From the NCBI GenBank assembly GCA_905221605.1, contig CAJNDS010002258.1, positions 322,501-386,500 of the forward strand: a stretch of DNA of 64,000 nt, read 5' to 3'. The position numbers were made by a program, and so were the translations under genes. How positions within the stretch are numbered: position 1 is the stretch's first letter; every line of letters starts with the position of its first letter. The notes beneath the pieces were generated by a model. It worked only from the letters and a program-made list of their open reading frames with translations, did not search any database and was not told the origin of the DNA. This DNA comes from Symbiodinium natans (lineage: Eukaryota; Sar; Dinophyceae; Suessiales; Symbiodiniaceae). Of the stretch, positions 24,446 to 36,083 are shown in pieces.

Positions 24446-24802
24446 GCGGTGGCATGCACGCTACATGAATTCAACCTGGTTGTGATGCATGAATGAACGC
24501 ATAAGCCAATTGCATGCATGCTTGCGTCCATGTCACTGTCTGTCCGCAGGATTGGCGGCAGGTTTGAATACTTGTCTGTATACTTGTGGGCACTTAGTAT
24601 GAGTCTATCTTTGTCTGTTGGTCTAACTGTACCATGCATGTATGTATGACGCAGGAAGGGTCGGAATCCATTCCGAAATGTTACGGTTCAGTCTCGTTTT
24701 GAGATCGAGGCAAACACGCTTTTTCAGGAAGCATGCGAAAATGATGTGCGGCTGTCGAGCAAGTTCCGCGTGAAATTCGTCATTTTGCGCATCCATGTGG
24801 AC

Positions 24803-26134
24803 ATGGCCTATGCTGGAAACCGCTGGTCTCGGCACACGCGTGCTGAAGCCAGCCAGATGGGCGCTGGCCAGTTGTGTGACCCGGTTGCAGATTCTGCAAC
24901 TCTGAGGGTGGCCGATCGACCCCAAAGCGTGCAAAGCTGGCGAAGCTCTCGGCGATCTGGGCAGGAGAGCGACAAAGGGAGCCTCAAGAACACTGAGATC
25001 TGGGAGGCACCCTACAGGGAAGCGCGAAACAGCGATGCAGTGCTGCAGCTGAGGTCTGGGATTCACATGCCTCGGTTTGGCCTCGGCACGTGGCAATCAC
25101 ATCGCGGTGGGGAGTGCCAGAGGGCTGTAGCCGAAGCCTTGAGGGCCGGCTATCGCTTGATTGACACAGCACAGGTCTATGGCAACGAGGCCGACGTTGG
25201 ACAGGCCTTGCAGGAAGCGGAGGTCAAGAGGAACGAGGTCTTCGTCGTCACCAAGCTTAGCAGCCGAGATCATGGGGGCAGCCACCCCGCAGCTGCTTTG
25301 AAAGCATCTCTCTCACGCTTGAAGCTGGACTACGTGGACCTCTTTCTGATTCACAGCCCGAGGGGCGGCTTCTTGCTGGAGACCTGGGATTCCTTGGTGG
25401 AGCTGCGCAACGCCGGCCTGGCGCGCGCCATCGGCGTCTCCAACTTCGGAGCTGAGCAGCTGCGGTCCCTGCAGCAGGCAGGCCGAGAGCTCCCCGAGGT
25501 GAACCAGATCGAGCTCCACTGCTTCTGGCAGCAGAAGGAGACCGAAAGGCTCTGTAGCGATCTGGGCATTGCCGTGATGGCCTACTCCCCTTTGGCCCGC
25601 GGCAGCCTCTTTGGCTCCACTGGCCTGGCCCAGCTCGACCCTCGGAGCCGAAGAAACATACTACGTATGTTTACGTGGTTCCGTTTTTGTGAAACATTTC
25701 TGTACGACGTACGAGGTGCCCCCCCCGTGTTCCCACGGTTCTGACGAGGTCGATGACGCCATGAGAACCCCCCCCAAAAAAAAAGAGCCGAGGCTGAGCA
25801 GAGGGCATGCTCGGAGGCCGCGCTGTGCATCCGCTGGGCCTTTCAGAAGGGCTTCGTCGTCATCCCCAAGTCCGTGAACCCGCAGCGGATTCGGGCCAAC
25901 ATCGCGGCGCTCGGTGGGCCTGGACTGACACCACGGGAGATGCAGGCCATCGAGCTCTTGGACCAGGGGTTCTGCTCCTGTCCGGCCGCCAAGGCCATGC
26001 AAACACCCTGGGAAGAGTTGGCAACCGCGGCACCCGCACGCGGCAAGGGCAAAGGGAAGTCGGGAAAGTCCAAGGACAAGTCCGGCAAGTCCAAAGGTTC
26101 TGAACCTGTTTCCTGGGCTGAGGCTTTTAGTTAA
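24803..26134 (+). CDS. aldo/keto reductase with Lys/Gly/Ser-rich tail
   Basis: Exons 24803-25644 and 25786-26134 join in phase across a GA-AG intron into 396 residues. AKR landmarks appear in order: MPRFGLGTWQ; catalytic Asp and Tyr in YRLIDTAQVYGNEADVG; catalytic Lys in FVVTKLSS; catalytic His in YVDLFLIHSP; AIGVSNFG; EVNQIELHCFWQQ; MAYSPLARGSL; and, across the intron, RWAFQKGFVVIPKSV with NPQRIRANI for the NADPH phosphate and adenine. All four tetrad residues are present, so an active NADPH-dependent carbonyl reductase is expected. The first 95 or so residues precede the barrel and are not conserved; the frame is open back to an AG at 24725-24727, so a further 5' exon is possible. The end is a basic tail (KGKGKSGKSKDKSGKSKG). 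Confidence 0.93.
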
Positions 26135-26895
26135 GGCCATCCTGCCATTGAAGCAGTTCAAGCTCCCTCAAAGTGTGTGCGGTGGCATTCCGCGGTGGTC
26201 CGAGAAGAGAAGCCGTTCTGATCTGACACCAGCTTCCGTTCCTGAGACGCTGGAGAACTGAGCGGAGGAGCTGCCGATGTAGAACGTGAACATCTCTTTG
26301 CCTCGCAGGAAGAGTTCTGGTGGTCATGGGCAAACGCAGTTCGAGGAAAAGGTGCCTTGCAAGCGCACGCTCTTTTCCCATGACAGGTGCGCAACGCGAG
26401 GTTGCGAATTTTGGCGTGTGTAGCCAGCTGTTTTTTCATCTCCAAGTGCAGGGAGCAGGTAACCAGCTCCAGACATGCAGAGCATGAGCAACAAGCTTCA
26501 GATACAGCGCATGAGCGAAATGTGTGAGCTGGCATCGAACAGCCTGACTCACATATTTGTCGCATAGTTACAAGCTTCACCGCACCAACATCCCATGCAA
26601 TAATTTGCAAGCTTCACCGCACCATGAACTGCACGAGTTGCATGAGAGATGCGCAGCTTCCATGTCTCCATTCGCACCACAAGGGTGACAGGCAGGACTG
26701 AGGCCCGACGCAAGATTGCCTCACCTGAGCCTATACAGGGCCCTGTTGCTTCCTTGGTGCTTTTGCCTCACAGTGGTCCTCGTCATTGCAGTTGAGGCGC
26801 TGCCCCAGGACCTGCCCCGGGAGATCTGAGAACCGCGATGGCAAAGGCAGGGGGCCCACCTCAAACTGCAGATTGCTGTATCTCACGCTTCTATT

Positions 26896-26972
26896 TAGTC
26901 TTCTTCTTCTTCTTCTTATTACCATTATTGTTATTATCATTACTGTTATTATGATTCTCATTATTATTATGT
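26896..26972. repeat. TTC/TTA trinucleotide-type microsatellite
   Basis: Runs of CTT and ATT triplets, strongly T-rich on the + strand, upstream of the next coding-like stretch. Confidence 0.8.
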
Positions 26973-27240
26973 GTTACATTACTTTTCGCATGGGCGTGCT
27001 TGTCATACCAAAGCCCCGGCTGTGGAGGCCTCGCGGCGCCGCTACAAAGCCCTGCTTGCCATCTCGGCACTCTGTTTGCTCGGCAGGGGCTTGGGATTTG
27101 TACAGCTTCCACCCGTCAGCGGCATGTCTGAGAGGCTTCAGGACTGCATCTCTTGCGGAGTGTTCCATGCTTTGGCAGAATAGAAAGTTGCGGTACGTGG
27201 ATGCTGCGTTTCCTGCGAGGAGTACTTTATTTCCGAGCAG

Positions 27241-27648
27241 GTGGAGTCCGCAGTGGCTGCTGGCATTGGCAATGACGTGTGGTCATGGGCAAGTGAAACT
27301 GAGCCAACAGTATCGTCCGCTCGATTAGCAATGGCACTCATCTCTACGGCTGGCATCATGCTTGCAGCGCGCAAGCGCGAGGAACGTGCGACACAGTACG
27401 ATTCGGCTGGCATTATGGTTTTAGCGCCCAAGCGCGAGGAACGTGCCACACAGTACGAGACAATGCTTCGGCCGCAGCAGAAGCTCCCAAACGTGGAGCG
27501 GCTGATTGTCGCCAACTGTGGCCTGGGTGACCAAGTTGACTTCCGTGATGCGCGGCCCTGCAATGTCCCCGACACGCCTTTGCCGACAGGCCTTTTGGGG
27601 GGCAGAAGCGCAAGCGCAGCCTTTTGCAACTCAGTGAATGTCGGATAG
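27241..27648 (+). CDS. unrecognised ORF with internal 19-residue duplication
   Basis: After an AG at 27239-27240 the frame runs to a stop at 27648. It holds ESAVAAGIGNDVWSWASETE and ARLAMALISTAG, then two near copies of a 19-residue unit (AGIMLAARKREERATQY and AGIMVLAPKREERATQY). An upstream stretch (27025-27115) encodes RRYKALLAISALCLLGRGLG followed by FVQLPPV, like a signal or thylakoid-type leader ending in an FVxP-like motif. If spliced to this exon the product could be plastid-targeted, but that join is inference. The C-terminal end overlaps the 59-bp tandem duplication. Confidence 0.4.
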   Translation: MESAVAAGIGNDVWSWASETEPTVSSARLAMALISTAGIMLAARKREERATQYDSAGIMVLAPKREERATQYETMLRPQQKLPNVERLIVANCGLGDQVDFRDARPCNVPDTPLPTGLLGGRSASAAFCNSVNVG

Positions 27649-27719
27649 GATCTGATAGGCGCAGAAGTGCAAGCACAGCCTTTTGCAACTCAGTGAATGT
27701 CGGATAGGATCGGATAGGC
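27602..27719. repeat. 59-bp tandem duplication
   Basis: 27602-27660 and 27661-27719 are near-identical, with only a few differences, and are directly adjacent. A 59-bp period breaks frame, so the second copy lies beyond the stop of the preceding ORF. Confidence 0.9.
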
Positions 27720-28285
27720 CGTCTCAGCAAGATTCAGCACACATGATTATAAGATAAAATTAAGTACACCACTAGGTGCGACGAGTCTGTAGTCTGGACC
27801 CTGTTCAGTCTCTTCAGCGCGGTCCAGGAAGTCCGTTAACAAGAGACATTGGAATTTATGTGATGGGTTGAGGTGGTGCGAAAGTGGTGCTTGCAGGGAT
27901 TGCCAGCGTGCACAGAAAAGATCGGATGAATAAAGCATTTCTAAGATGCACCAAACCAAGCCAGCAGAAGAAAGTGCGGTCCAAATCCCAGCTTTTCTCT
28001 TGTGGGCAACAAGCCGCGAAACAAGGCCTTGACAGGGCTGAACATCTACACCTCCTCGAGGTTCACATTGAGGGCCCAGCGCCGTTGGGGATCCTGAATC
28101 TTGTAGGCTTAACTGACGAAGCAGGTTCCAGTCTCATGAATAGCATGTGAGACCCGTGCTCTGGGTGTCAGGGATACGCGGATAGGACCAACAGCATGCG
28201 CAAGCAGCCGCTTGCAGCCTGCAGATGGCCAGGTGGGCACATAGAGATGAGCAGAACTTCGACGAGCCTGACAAGTGCACCGCAG

Positions 28286-29245
28286 TGGGCCTCGAGCAAA
28301 GCTCGCGGTTCTGGTGGCTGGCTTGGCATCTGCAGGTGGCCTTACATGGCCATATGTGATCCTCTGGCGGCTCTTTGCCCATAAGCTGCTCTGCAGGACC
28401 AAAGATGTACCGATGGACGCGCTGACCAGCCAGATCAAGTGTCGCGGCTCGCACATGCTGCAGATCGTTTCTGATTCGAAGACGGTCGTAAAGGAGTGTT
28501 GGGCTACAGCGACTGTTGGCAGTTGGGGAACGCCGTCGCGGTTTTCATATGATATCGGTCACTCACTAGTTCGCTTGTCCACATGCATTCCTTGGCTCGT
28601 TCTCTCACAGCCATATAATGTGATTGCACAATAGGTCCCTCTCATCAGGGAAAGCCGTAGCTCGAGCCAGTCCTGCTCCGATCTCCATAGATTTCTATAT
28701 CCTGCGCTTTTCATACCCGCGCAGCCTCAGGGTGCTAGAGAGTGTCGTCCGCTGAGGACTTGGATCGCTATGGAAGCTTGTCTGAATTATCGGCATATGG
28801 CCAGAATTCGTTTGCCACTCTCAGAGTCTGTCCCAGGTAATTACAGCTGGCAGAGAGTCACCAGCATGTGAAGTACATTTTTTGTTTTAAATTGCTAGGG
28901 TCCCCCCAAACCGACACGCATGCCTTGTTTAAGGTGTACTTCTTGCATCTGCTGGGCTTCACCATGCAAGGAGACTCATTTCAAGACAAATGCCTGTGGA
29001 TGAGTCTGAAGGCACTAGTCCAAGAGCCGAAACGAGTCCTTCGCCCAAGCTGCGATCAGCACGGGCTGGGAAATGCTGGGAATGAGAATCCAAGCATTGA
29101 TGTCTGAGCCACTTCCAAACCAGGACCCATTCTGCCAGCGCTGAGGGCCCATTTCAAGATTCTGGCCGCCCAGACGGGCATGATCACGTCGGCCTTCCCG
29201 ACTGGTATGCTCTTTGTGGCTTGCCAGATTGGGCTGGATCAAGGG
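28286..29245 (+). CDS. membrane-protein exons, unrecognised
   Basis: 28286-28462 reads LAVLVAGLASAGGLTWPYVI then LWRLFAHKLL and KDVPMDALTSQIKCRGSHML: a hydrophobic helix followed by an amphipathic segment. About 29139-29245 reads ALRAHFKILAAQTGMITSAF then PTGMLFVACQIGLDQ, another membrane helix. Both follow AG acceptors. They may be 5' exons of the membrane gene ending at 30467, but I could not place the linking exons. 28470-29130 otherwise shows nothing convincing. Confidence 0.4.
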
Positions 29246-29722
29246 TCTCCAGTTGACGTGTCATGTACACGTGTCTTCAGATGGTCCGCCAGCTAACGTT
29301 GGCCAAGGCAGTGTCCGTCTTTCCGCGTGCCAGTGACTACTATGGCCGCCACTTGCCAAAGAATGCAAGATGGTGCATTGAGGTTCTAGGGTGTAGCAAG
29401 TGCAGGGCCTCAGGGGCTTTTGAGCTTGGAGAGGTTGTGGATACGTCTTAAATGTGTTTTAGGGCTTGGGAGCTTCCGCCGCATTTGTGGCATAGCGTTC
29501 GTACCTCCGAAGCACACATCAGCAAACAAATGGGTTTGTGATATTTTATCCGAGTGCTGACCGGTGACCCATCCCTCTCGCGTTATTCGATGGATAACTG
29601 CTTGGCCCTGAGGCAAGCCAGTGCTCTTGGTGTGCTTGGCTGGTGTGGGCATAAGTTTTTTGCATCTCGACTGCACGATCTTGCAGGACAAAATGACCTT
29701 GTCATGCTCTGACTAGGGAACC

Positions 29723-30467
29723 ATGCCTGCCAGGCTGCAGGGTTGCGCGCTGATCTTCCGGTGGCCTTTCAAGACATTCCTCAAGCTGCGTGTGTTGGCC
29801 GGAACGTTTGCTGGAGCAGCTGTGGCGGCTTGAATGCGAATGCCTGCCATGCTGCATCGCATGCTGCCCTCCCCCTCCCTTCCCCCCTCCTTCCTTCCCC
29901 CTTCCCAACCCCTCCCCACAAAGGTGATAAAAGCTCTTATTGCCGACCTGCAGACGGAGGTCATGGTAGAAGCTGTGGCCAATCGCTCATCTGGCACGAT
30001 TCGTTTTGCATCATTTCAGCTGCTTGTGGGGATCCTCTGAAGGGGCATGCGCCTGAAGTCGTCGGCCAGGAGAATTGGCTGCTGCTTCGCTGCTGGGCAC
30101 AAGCCAGTGTGCGATGAGTGCGATGAGTGCCAATAGGATGGCCAAACCTGTCGAGCTCGAAAATGGCTTGGTCTGAGGGCCTTCGTCGTGGGGCCAGCAC
30201 TGGGGGGACTGTTCTACGGGCTTGGCGGCATCACCTCTGTAACCCTTGTCAGTGGCCTTGTGCAACAAGGCTGCATCAAGATACAGAGACGCATGGTAAG
30301 AGCACCACGCCAATTCAACATTCTGAATCAGTTTGAGCAGATGCGTGCAGTGACATAGGCAGCTGATCGCTGCTTCGCTGGTCTTCGTCTACGTGGACCC
30401 CATGCCTGCACAGGTCCCCCATGTGCCAGTGTCCACGAAACAGCCGCTTCGCAAGCTGCTTTTTTAA
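29723..30467 (+). CDS. small multi-pass membrane protein, 3' exons resolved
   Basis: Four exons join in phase: 29723-29827, 29924-29997, 30178-30295 and 30363-30467 (stop TAA). If the ATG at 29723 is the start, the product is 133 residues; otherwise this is the C-terminus of a longer protein that includes the exons at 28286-29245. The translation has helices FLKLRVLAGTFAGAAVAVIK, AFVVGPALGGLFYGLGGITS with VTLVSGLVQQG, and MLIAASLVFVYV, with basic loops (KIQRRM) and a short tail ending PLRKLLF. The donors are GC (29828), GA (29998) and GT (30296), so one small gene shows all three types. I do not recognise the family. Glycine-rich packing helices suggest an organellar or channel-like membrane protein; that is inference. 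Confidence 0.62.
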
Positions 30468-30888
30468 TCTTGGAAGCTGCGCGGTTCCGTGTTCAGGGCC
30501 GCGCAAACAAGAAGAAGCAGAAGAAGCGGGGGATCAGACTGCCTGCGTTCGGACTGTCGTGGGTTCTACTGCACCTTGGAAGATTTCGGACAGACCGTTC
30601 CTGGCAGACCGGGCAGGCAGCAGGCAAAAGATGATAGCTGTGTTCATCGTAGCTCGGCCGTGTTTCTCCGCAGTTGAAGCCCGAGTGCGCCTGAGGTTCA
30701 ACATCATCTTCATTCACGTCCTGTACATCTGCGGGACATCGGTTTACGAAAGCTTCTTCGGGGTCACACGGCACAGAAGTCTGCGGATCAAGTGTTTTCA
30801 CGACTTCGGCCTCTGGCACTTGGACATCCAGGGTTCTGACTTCGGGTTCTGGTGGGGTGGGTGGCCATTGGGCATGTGAAAAGAAGCA

Positions 30889-30965
30889 ACAATGATGAGG
30901 ATGGTGATGAGGATGACGATGATGAGGATGAACATGACGATGACGATGAAGAGGACGATGAAGAT
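30889..30965. repeat. (GAT/GAG) acidic-coding microsatellite
   Basis: Repeated GAT, GAC and GAG triplets would encode a pure Asp/Glu run in one + frame, but no flanking exon structure was found. Confidence 0.7.
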
Positions 30966-31811
30966 GGGGCCGGTCGATTTTGTGTTAATACTGCGTTGCC
31001 GTAGCTGCTTCTGATTTGCCAGCGAGCAGCTCGAATGCGAGCAAGCGATATTCTGCTCGGAACACGCCCGGGCTAGCTACGCTGCCCAACTTCGTGATCT
31101 GTTACCCACATGAGCGTCTGGAGATCTTCATAAGGTCTGGTGCAGTGACAGCTTCGGATGGACTGCAGCTCGCTTGGGTTCCGTCCAGACTCTTGCGGCG
31201 ATCTGTGTGCCTCAGCCTTCATGGGAGTTGTTGGTGGTGTTGGGTTCTTATTGTTCTTATACCACTATGACTCTAGCTCACGACTCGAAGTCATGCAGTC
31301 CGGCAGGATGCCCTGAACTGAGGCGTTTTGCAGCAACGCGTTTCTCTATCGCAGGCAGGGCCTCAGCTCGCTTGTCAGCTTCGTGCAACCTTGCGTGTCT
31401 GCCCTGGCAGTGAACAGGTTCATGAGGAAGGAGGGGCGAACCCTGCTTGGGGCTGTTATTGGCAGTCGCCTTGGTTGAGAGGGCGTACGAGTAGGTGCCA
31501 GGAATTCTGCTCTTTGCCATGTTGGACCCCATCTAGTGCCCTGCTGAGGCCTTGCATCAATCGGCCTGTCATTTGCAGCCATGAGTGTGGTCCAGAAGCC
31601 CCAAATGGTCACTTGGCAGAAGTGAAGTTCAAAGCCACAATGGTCGCACAATGATCGTGGCAATGCTCTCGGTCTATATAGGTGGTGGCCATCCTCCTTT
31701 TCCAGTCCTTCGGCGTGCCTCAGCTGCCTTCGCGGACTTTTGGGTCTTGGGTTTGCTGTCTACGTGCTTTTAGGACGGGCCGCCCCGCCCCCCACCCCGC
31801 CTTCTTTCCGC

Positions 31812-31975
31812 AAAGATCACCTTCTTCACGCCCACCGTAAACATCCTGATCGCCAAGTGCTGCCCCCCGAGCAGCCGTGGGTCGATTTTCGCTGCGGACT
31901 CGATGGCTGCTCGGCAGTCTCATGAGCTCCGAGAGAGAGAAGCCGCCTTTACAAGGGGTTGGCAATCGGTTTCTT
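31812..31975 (+). CDS. unrecognised exon
   Basis: Frame KITFFTPTVNILIAK, then SSRGSIFAADSMAARQSHEL followed by REREAAFTRG, runs to a stop near 31980. The first part may be a membrane or beta segment, and the second is a charged helix. No family or partner exon was found. Confidence 0.3.
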
Positions 31976-32789
31976 GTTGAACCCTGGCTATTCCTGCTTT
32001 TTCTCTCAACACGTGTTGTCCAAACACTTCACAAGGTTGTAGTCATTGATTTATGTCAACAAGCCCTGAACCCCTTGAGTCTTATGAGGCTTGCTCCATG
32101 GGGCGCATCTTCTCGCCAAGCATGGTGGGTTGCCTGGCAGCAAAAACTCGTTGTGGCTGCTAACCTCCGGCACCCGACAAACAATATACTGTGCATGTCT
32201 GTGGGCAATGGGTATCCTGTCTGTTTCACTGCAAGGTCACTTCTATGATCTGGGACCCGGCGCTGCATTCCGCGCTGTTTCCTGGGCGCTGATGACTGCA
32301 GCAGGCCAGAGATGCCAAAATAGTGCGTGAAGACGGTGCCGTGACTTTGGGGAGCTAGGGCTACAAGCCAGCACTGCAACTTTGGGCGGTATCTAGGTAT
32401 CTAGGCAAGGTGGGCAGTTTGTTGCCCATGACATCTGCAAGGACTAATGGCTTCGCAGTGGCCTCTACTGACCCGCTTCGATAAAAAGGCAGCAAGAGAA
32501 TCGTCCGGAAGGGCGGAAGGAGATGAAGAAGCGGCTGCCCCAAAAAGCTTTGTCAGTCCGCCTGTAGTGTACACTTGCGAGAAGTCATGCTGCAGTGGAG
32601 GTTTGAGTGTGGAGACAGTGTATGAGGCACGCAGGCAATTCTCTAAATTGCGGTCCCTTTTGGCCTTATCCCTGCATGTGAGTGAGGCTTCGGGCCTCGG
32701 ACTGTAAAGAGGAAGCCCAATGTTGGGAACCCCTCCCTCCCACCCCACGACGTGACATGGGCTGAACCTGCAGCTTTTTCAACAGTCTC

Positions 32790-32853
32790 AGAAAGACTCT
32801 TGGAGCTCTGAACACCAAGTACAAGGACCGCCGGCACCAGAGGGTGCGCAATG
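32790..32853 (+). CDS. unrecognised short exon with GT donor
   Basis: LRKTLGALNTKYKDRRHQRV reads cleanly up to a GTGAGC donor at 32853-32858. The basic composition could be an RNA-binding segment, but the exon is too short to assign. It lies 45 bp upstream of a telomere-like tract. Confidence 0.3.
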
Positions 32854-32900
32854 GTGAGCACCATGTGTCTGTCAGCTCGAAAACTTCTGGATCATCTGGA

Positions 32901-32935
32901 CCCTAAACCCTAAACCCTAAACCCTAAACCCTAAA
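32901..32935. repeat. interstitial telomere-like tract (CCCTAAA)5
   Basis: Five perfect units in the CCCTAAA orientation, followed within 60 bp by degenerate units (TCCTAAA, GCCCTAAA). Confidence 0.95.
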
Positions 32936-33626
32936 CCTGGCTTGTCCGAGTGTGAGCGATTAAATCCTAAACCGTAAGCCCTAAACCCTTGGCCGTGCAG
33001 GATGCCATCTGCAAAGTGCTGCTCTCCCGAAGGATGCTTGTTTCAGCCTTGCTTCGCACATGGTTACACTTGGGATGTTCCGTTTCTAACCGTCCTAAAT
33101 AGGGATTGTAGTACCCCCCGATTATAATCCCTATCAAGGACTGTCAGCATAAGGGTTACACTGCCTATTGTGGCAGTCGGAAACAGTTCTGTGGCTGTGC
33201 AGAAGCCACAGGCGTGCAGGACTCTGTCCATCAGCTTCGCTCAGCCGTCACCTCAGAGGGCGTCCGCAACAAACAACGCAGGCTACCGTAGGTCCTATCT
33301 TTAGGCTGCGAAGATCCGACCCCGAGGCAATGCATCCACCCCCCGGGCTGGCGCCGCCCAGCAGTGGGTTCCCTTGGCTGAATTTCACTTAAGAGGACGG
33401 GCAAACGATTGCGTTGTTTTTCGTTTTTGTCCTTGCGAAGCCATCATCATTGGCAAGCTGCTTAGCCTAAGTTGGGGCTTCTTTCCCAGGTGCGGCTTGG
33501 CTTGGCTCGGCTTGGCACCCTTTTGTTCCTAGGTGCTGCTTGGCGTGCCTGAGGACGGCTTGGCTTGGCCTGACTCCCTTTTCCCAGGTACGGCTTTCCC
33601 TTTCTTTTCCCTAGGCGCGGCCGTGC

Positions 33627-33910
33627 AAGCTTGCATTGAAGCACATCATGCCATCAAAGAGGAATTGCTTAAAACCCCACATTCAAGCTTGCTTTTAAGG
33701 ACGTCCTGCCATGAAGAGGACTAGCTTCAAGATTTGCTCCAACCCTGCATACGAACATACGAACATTGTGTTTGAAAACGGGGGGGGGGGGGCAGGGGGC
33801 GGCCTGCGGACCCCCGCCCCCCTTCCCCGAAGCCACCTGCTCTTTTCAACCATGGGAGCTTGCTTCGCAAGAACATCATGCCGTCAAGAGGTGTTGCTTC
33901 AACATTCCAA
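33627..33910. repeat. diverged dispersed repeat, three copies
   Basis: Copies near 33627, 33681 and 33855 share the order AGCTTGC, then a variant of ACATCATGCC, then a variant of TCAAGAGG, then TTGCTT or AGCTTC. They differ by scattered substitutions and spacing. A poly-G run and a (GT)n run sit between them. No coding function was seen. Confidence 0.5.
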
Positions 33911-34249
33911 GCCCGTCATGCGAGCTGTGTGTGTGTGTGTGTGTGCGGTGTGCAAAAATGTGCAACAAGAACAGAAGCCTCGACTCTATTCCCAAGCGTG
34001 CGTTCAAGTTCAGCGCTGAGGCCGAAGACTCCATCCAGCAGCTCGGACTTCGCACTAATGCACGCTTAAGACCTGACTCAGCACTGCTTCTGCTTGTCCC
34101 TTGTGCGTGCCACATCTCCTCTAAGTTTTGTACAGGATAGTAGGCGCGGCTTCGCTTTGGGTCTTCTGTATACTTGCCATACTTCCCCTACATGTCCATC
34201 GCACGAATTCGCACCCGACGTATGAGCTTTTTGAATTGGCATAGGTCAG

Positions 34250-34690
34250 GTGCTGAGCCGTTCAAAGTCCCAGTCTCAGGTGCCATCCTTGAAGCCCTGG
34301 CACGTGTCCAAGCAGAACGTGCATCGCAGGTGGGGTAAGTGCAAGTGGGGGAAGGACGGGAGAAGGGTGCTAGAGTTGCACGTCATGTTTAACTTGCAAC
34401 GACTCCAGAATCCAGGCACTGGACGCCGCCATCCTGGCTGCGACGGCAAAGCCTTCACGGACACATTCGCGGCAAAACAGCAAGACGCCGCGCTCTTCAA
34501 TGTTGCCACAAGAAAGCCCAAGCTCCTACCTGTGCCTCTCTTATTGCCTTGCTACCAAGGTGGTGCGAATCCTGGTCCCAGGCTTCGACAGCATCTGAAG
34601 CAGAGCTCGAGGACCTCCATGCAGGTGGCTCTTCAGTGGGGGACTGCGGCAAGAGGTTGGGCATGTTCAGGGCTTTTACTACTTGCACAT
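34250..34690 (+). CDS. unrecognised gene, helical/low-complexity exons
   Basis: Exon 34250-34329 reads EPFKVPVSGAILEALARVQA then ERASQ and ends before GTGGGGTAAG. A second stretch (about 34405-34545) reads DSRIQALDAAILAATAKPSR in one frame, with an alternative frame also open. A third after the AG near 34580 reads ASTASEAELEDLHAGGSSVG then DCGKRLGMFR. The composition is that of a partly disordered helical protein. Frames of exons 2 and 3 are uncertain and no family is recognised. Confidence 0.35.
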
Positions 34691-35299
34691 CCACCCGTCG
34701 TCGAAGATTTCGGTGCATTCCCCTTATGTCAGACACATGCTCACGTGGAGCAGTGACCTCGCGACAATGCCAGGTGATGTGGAAGACAAGGCGCGACCAA
34801 GCCTTGTGTCACAGTCTCGTATGTCGTTCATCAGTCCAGGTCCTAGAATGTGCAGGATTGGAGGTTTCTCAGTAGCTGGCGCTGGGAGGCCTTCGTAGGT
34901 GATGCTCCCTTCCGACACGCCTCGTCCTCGTCCCCTTTTCGGGAAGAGTGACGCGTTGCCTTGTGTGCCACAGCCATCACTTCGATTCTGCAGAAATCTG
35001 CTTTCTGGATGCTCAGGCAAACACGAAGCTTGTCTTGCCACGCAGAGGATTGTCGCACGTGTGGGGAAATTGAGCGACCCCTGTGTGCGGACATAGTTCC
35101 ACGCCCGATCCAAAACTCAACGGTCGGGCAAAAGTGGAAAAAAACGGACCAAATCCGGAACTGAACGAATATGAAGCTACTTGTTGTCTCTTTGAATTGG
35201 CGAATACAGTTCGTTTTGGTGGCTGAAGAGTTCGAGTAGGGGCAGGACGTTGTTTATTGTTGTTCGGTAGCTGTCGTCTTCTGGTCTTTGTTTTATGCA

Positions 35300-35700
35300 A
35301 TCATGAGCTTGCTTTTGCTTCTTCTGTGCGGTTTTCGTTGATCGCTTTTTGCTCTTCGCTTTCAGCCATTTGCTTCTTGCTTGTTATTTGTTCATGCTTT
35401 ACGCTATCATAAACTTGCCTTCTGTTTGCTTTCTGCTTCTTGTTTTTGTAATTTTCACTTGCTGAGTCACTGCTGCCTTTCGCTTGGGCTTTACGCTTCT
35501 TGCTTTCTGCTTTGGGCTTTCCTGCATGTTGCTGGCTGCTTGTTGCTGTCTGCTTGCTGCTTGCTGCTTTTGGCTTTTCGCTTATTGGTTCCGGCTGTCT
35601 TGCTTTCTGCTTTTTGCTTTTTAGGTTTATCAGCTTTTGCTTCTGGCTCTTGCTTTCGGCCTGTGCCTGTTGCCTTTTTGCATTATGCTTTTGCATGATT
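35300..35700. repeat. CTTTTGC/GCTTTCTGC low-complexity region
   Basis: Imperfect repeats of TTGCTT, TTTCTGC and TGCTTTTGG. The minus strand is open for 131 codons with a Lys/Gln/Ser-rich translation (for example KSKKQKARQPEPISEKPKAA). I treat this as a product of the repeat, because no other minus-strand gene was found and no splice context supports it. Confidence 0.6.
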
Positions 35701-36034
35701 CTGTATGTTGTCGGTTCACTCTGTTTATCTGCTTTCTGTTCTTCTAGGCTTCTGAATGTTATTTTTCTGCCTCTGGGTTCCTTCAGGCTCGCATTTTCTG
35801 GCCAGGTGCTAGAACATACGGTATATTTGCGACGTACTTACCGTATGTTTCCTTTCTATGTACTAATGCATTACATACTTAGTATATATATATATATCTA
35901 TGTATATTAAACAGACTGTACACACACACACCGTATGCACCCTGCACACTTCAGATTCCCAAGAAGCTGTGGCCCCATTCTGGCAGCAAGGTCCAGGCGA
36001 TGCTAACTTTTTATCTTCAAGTTTGGGCTAAAAA

Positions 36035-36083
36035 CCCTAAACCCTAAACCCTAAACCCTAAACCCTAAACCCTAAACCCTAAA
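36035..36083. repeat. interstitial telomere-like tract (CCCTAAA)7
   Basis: Seven perfect tandem units in CCCTAAA orientation, about 170 bp left of an opposite tract at 36252-36335. Confidence 0.97.

Noticed and set aside
35301-35696. 131-residue Lys-rich minus-strand ORF
   Set aside because: It mirrors a CTTTTGC low-complexity tract and no other minus-strand gene is present.
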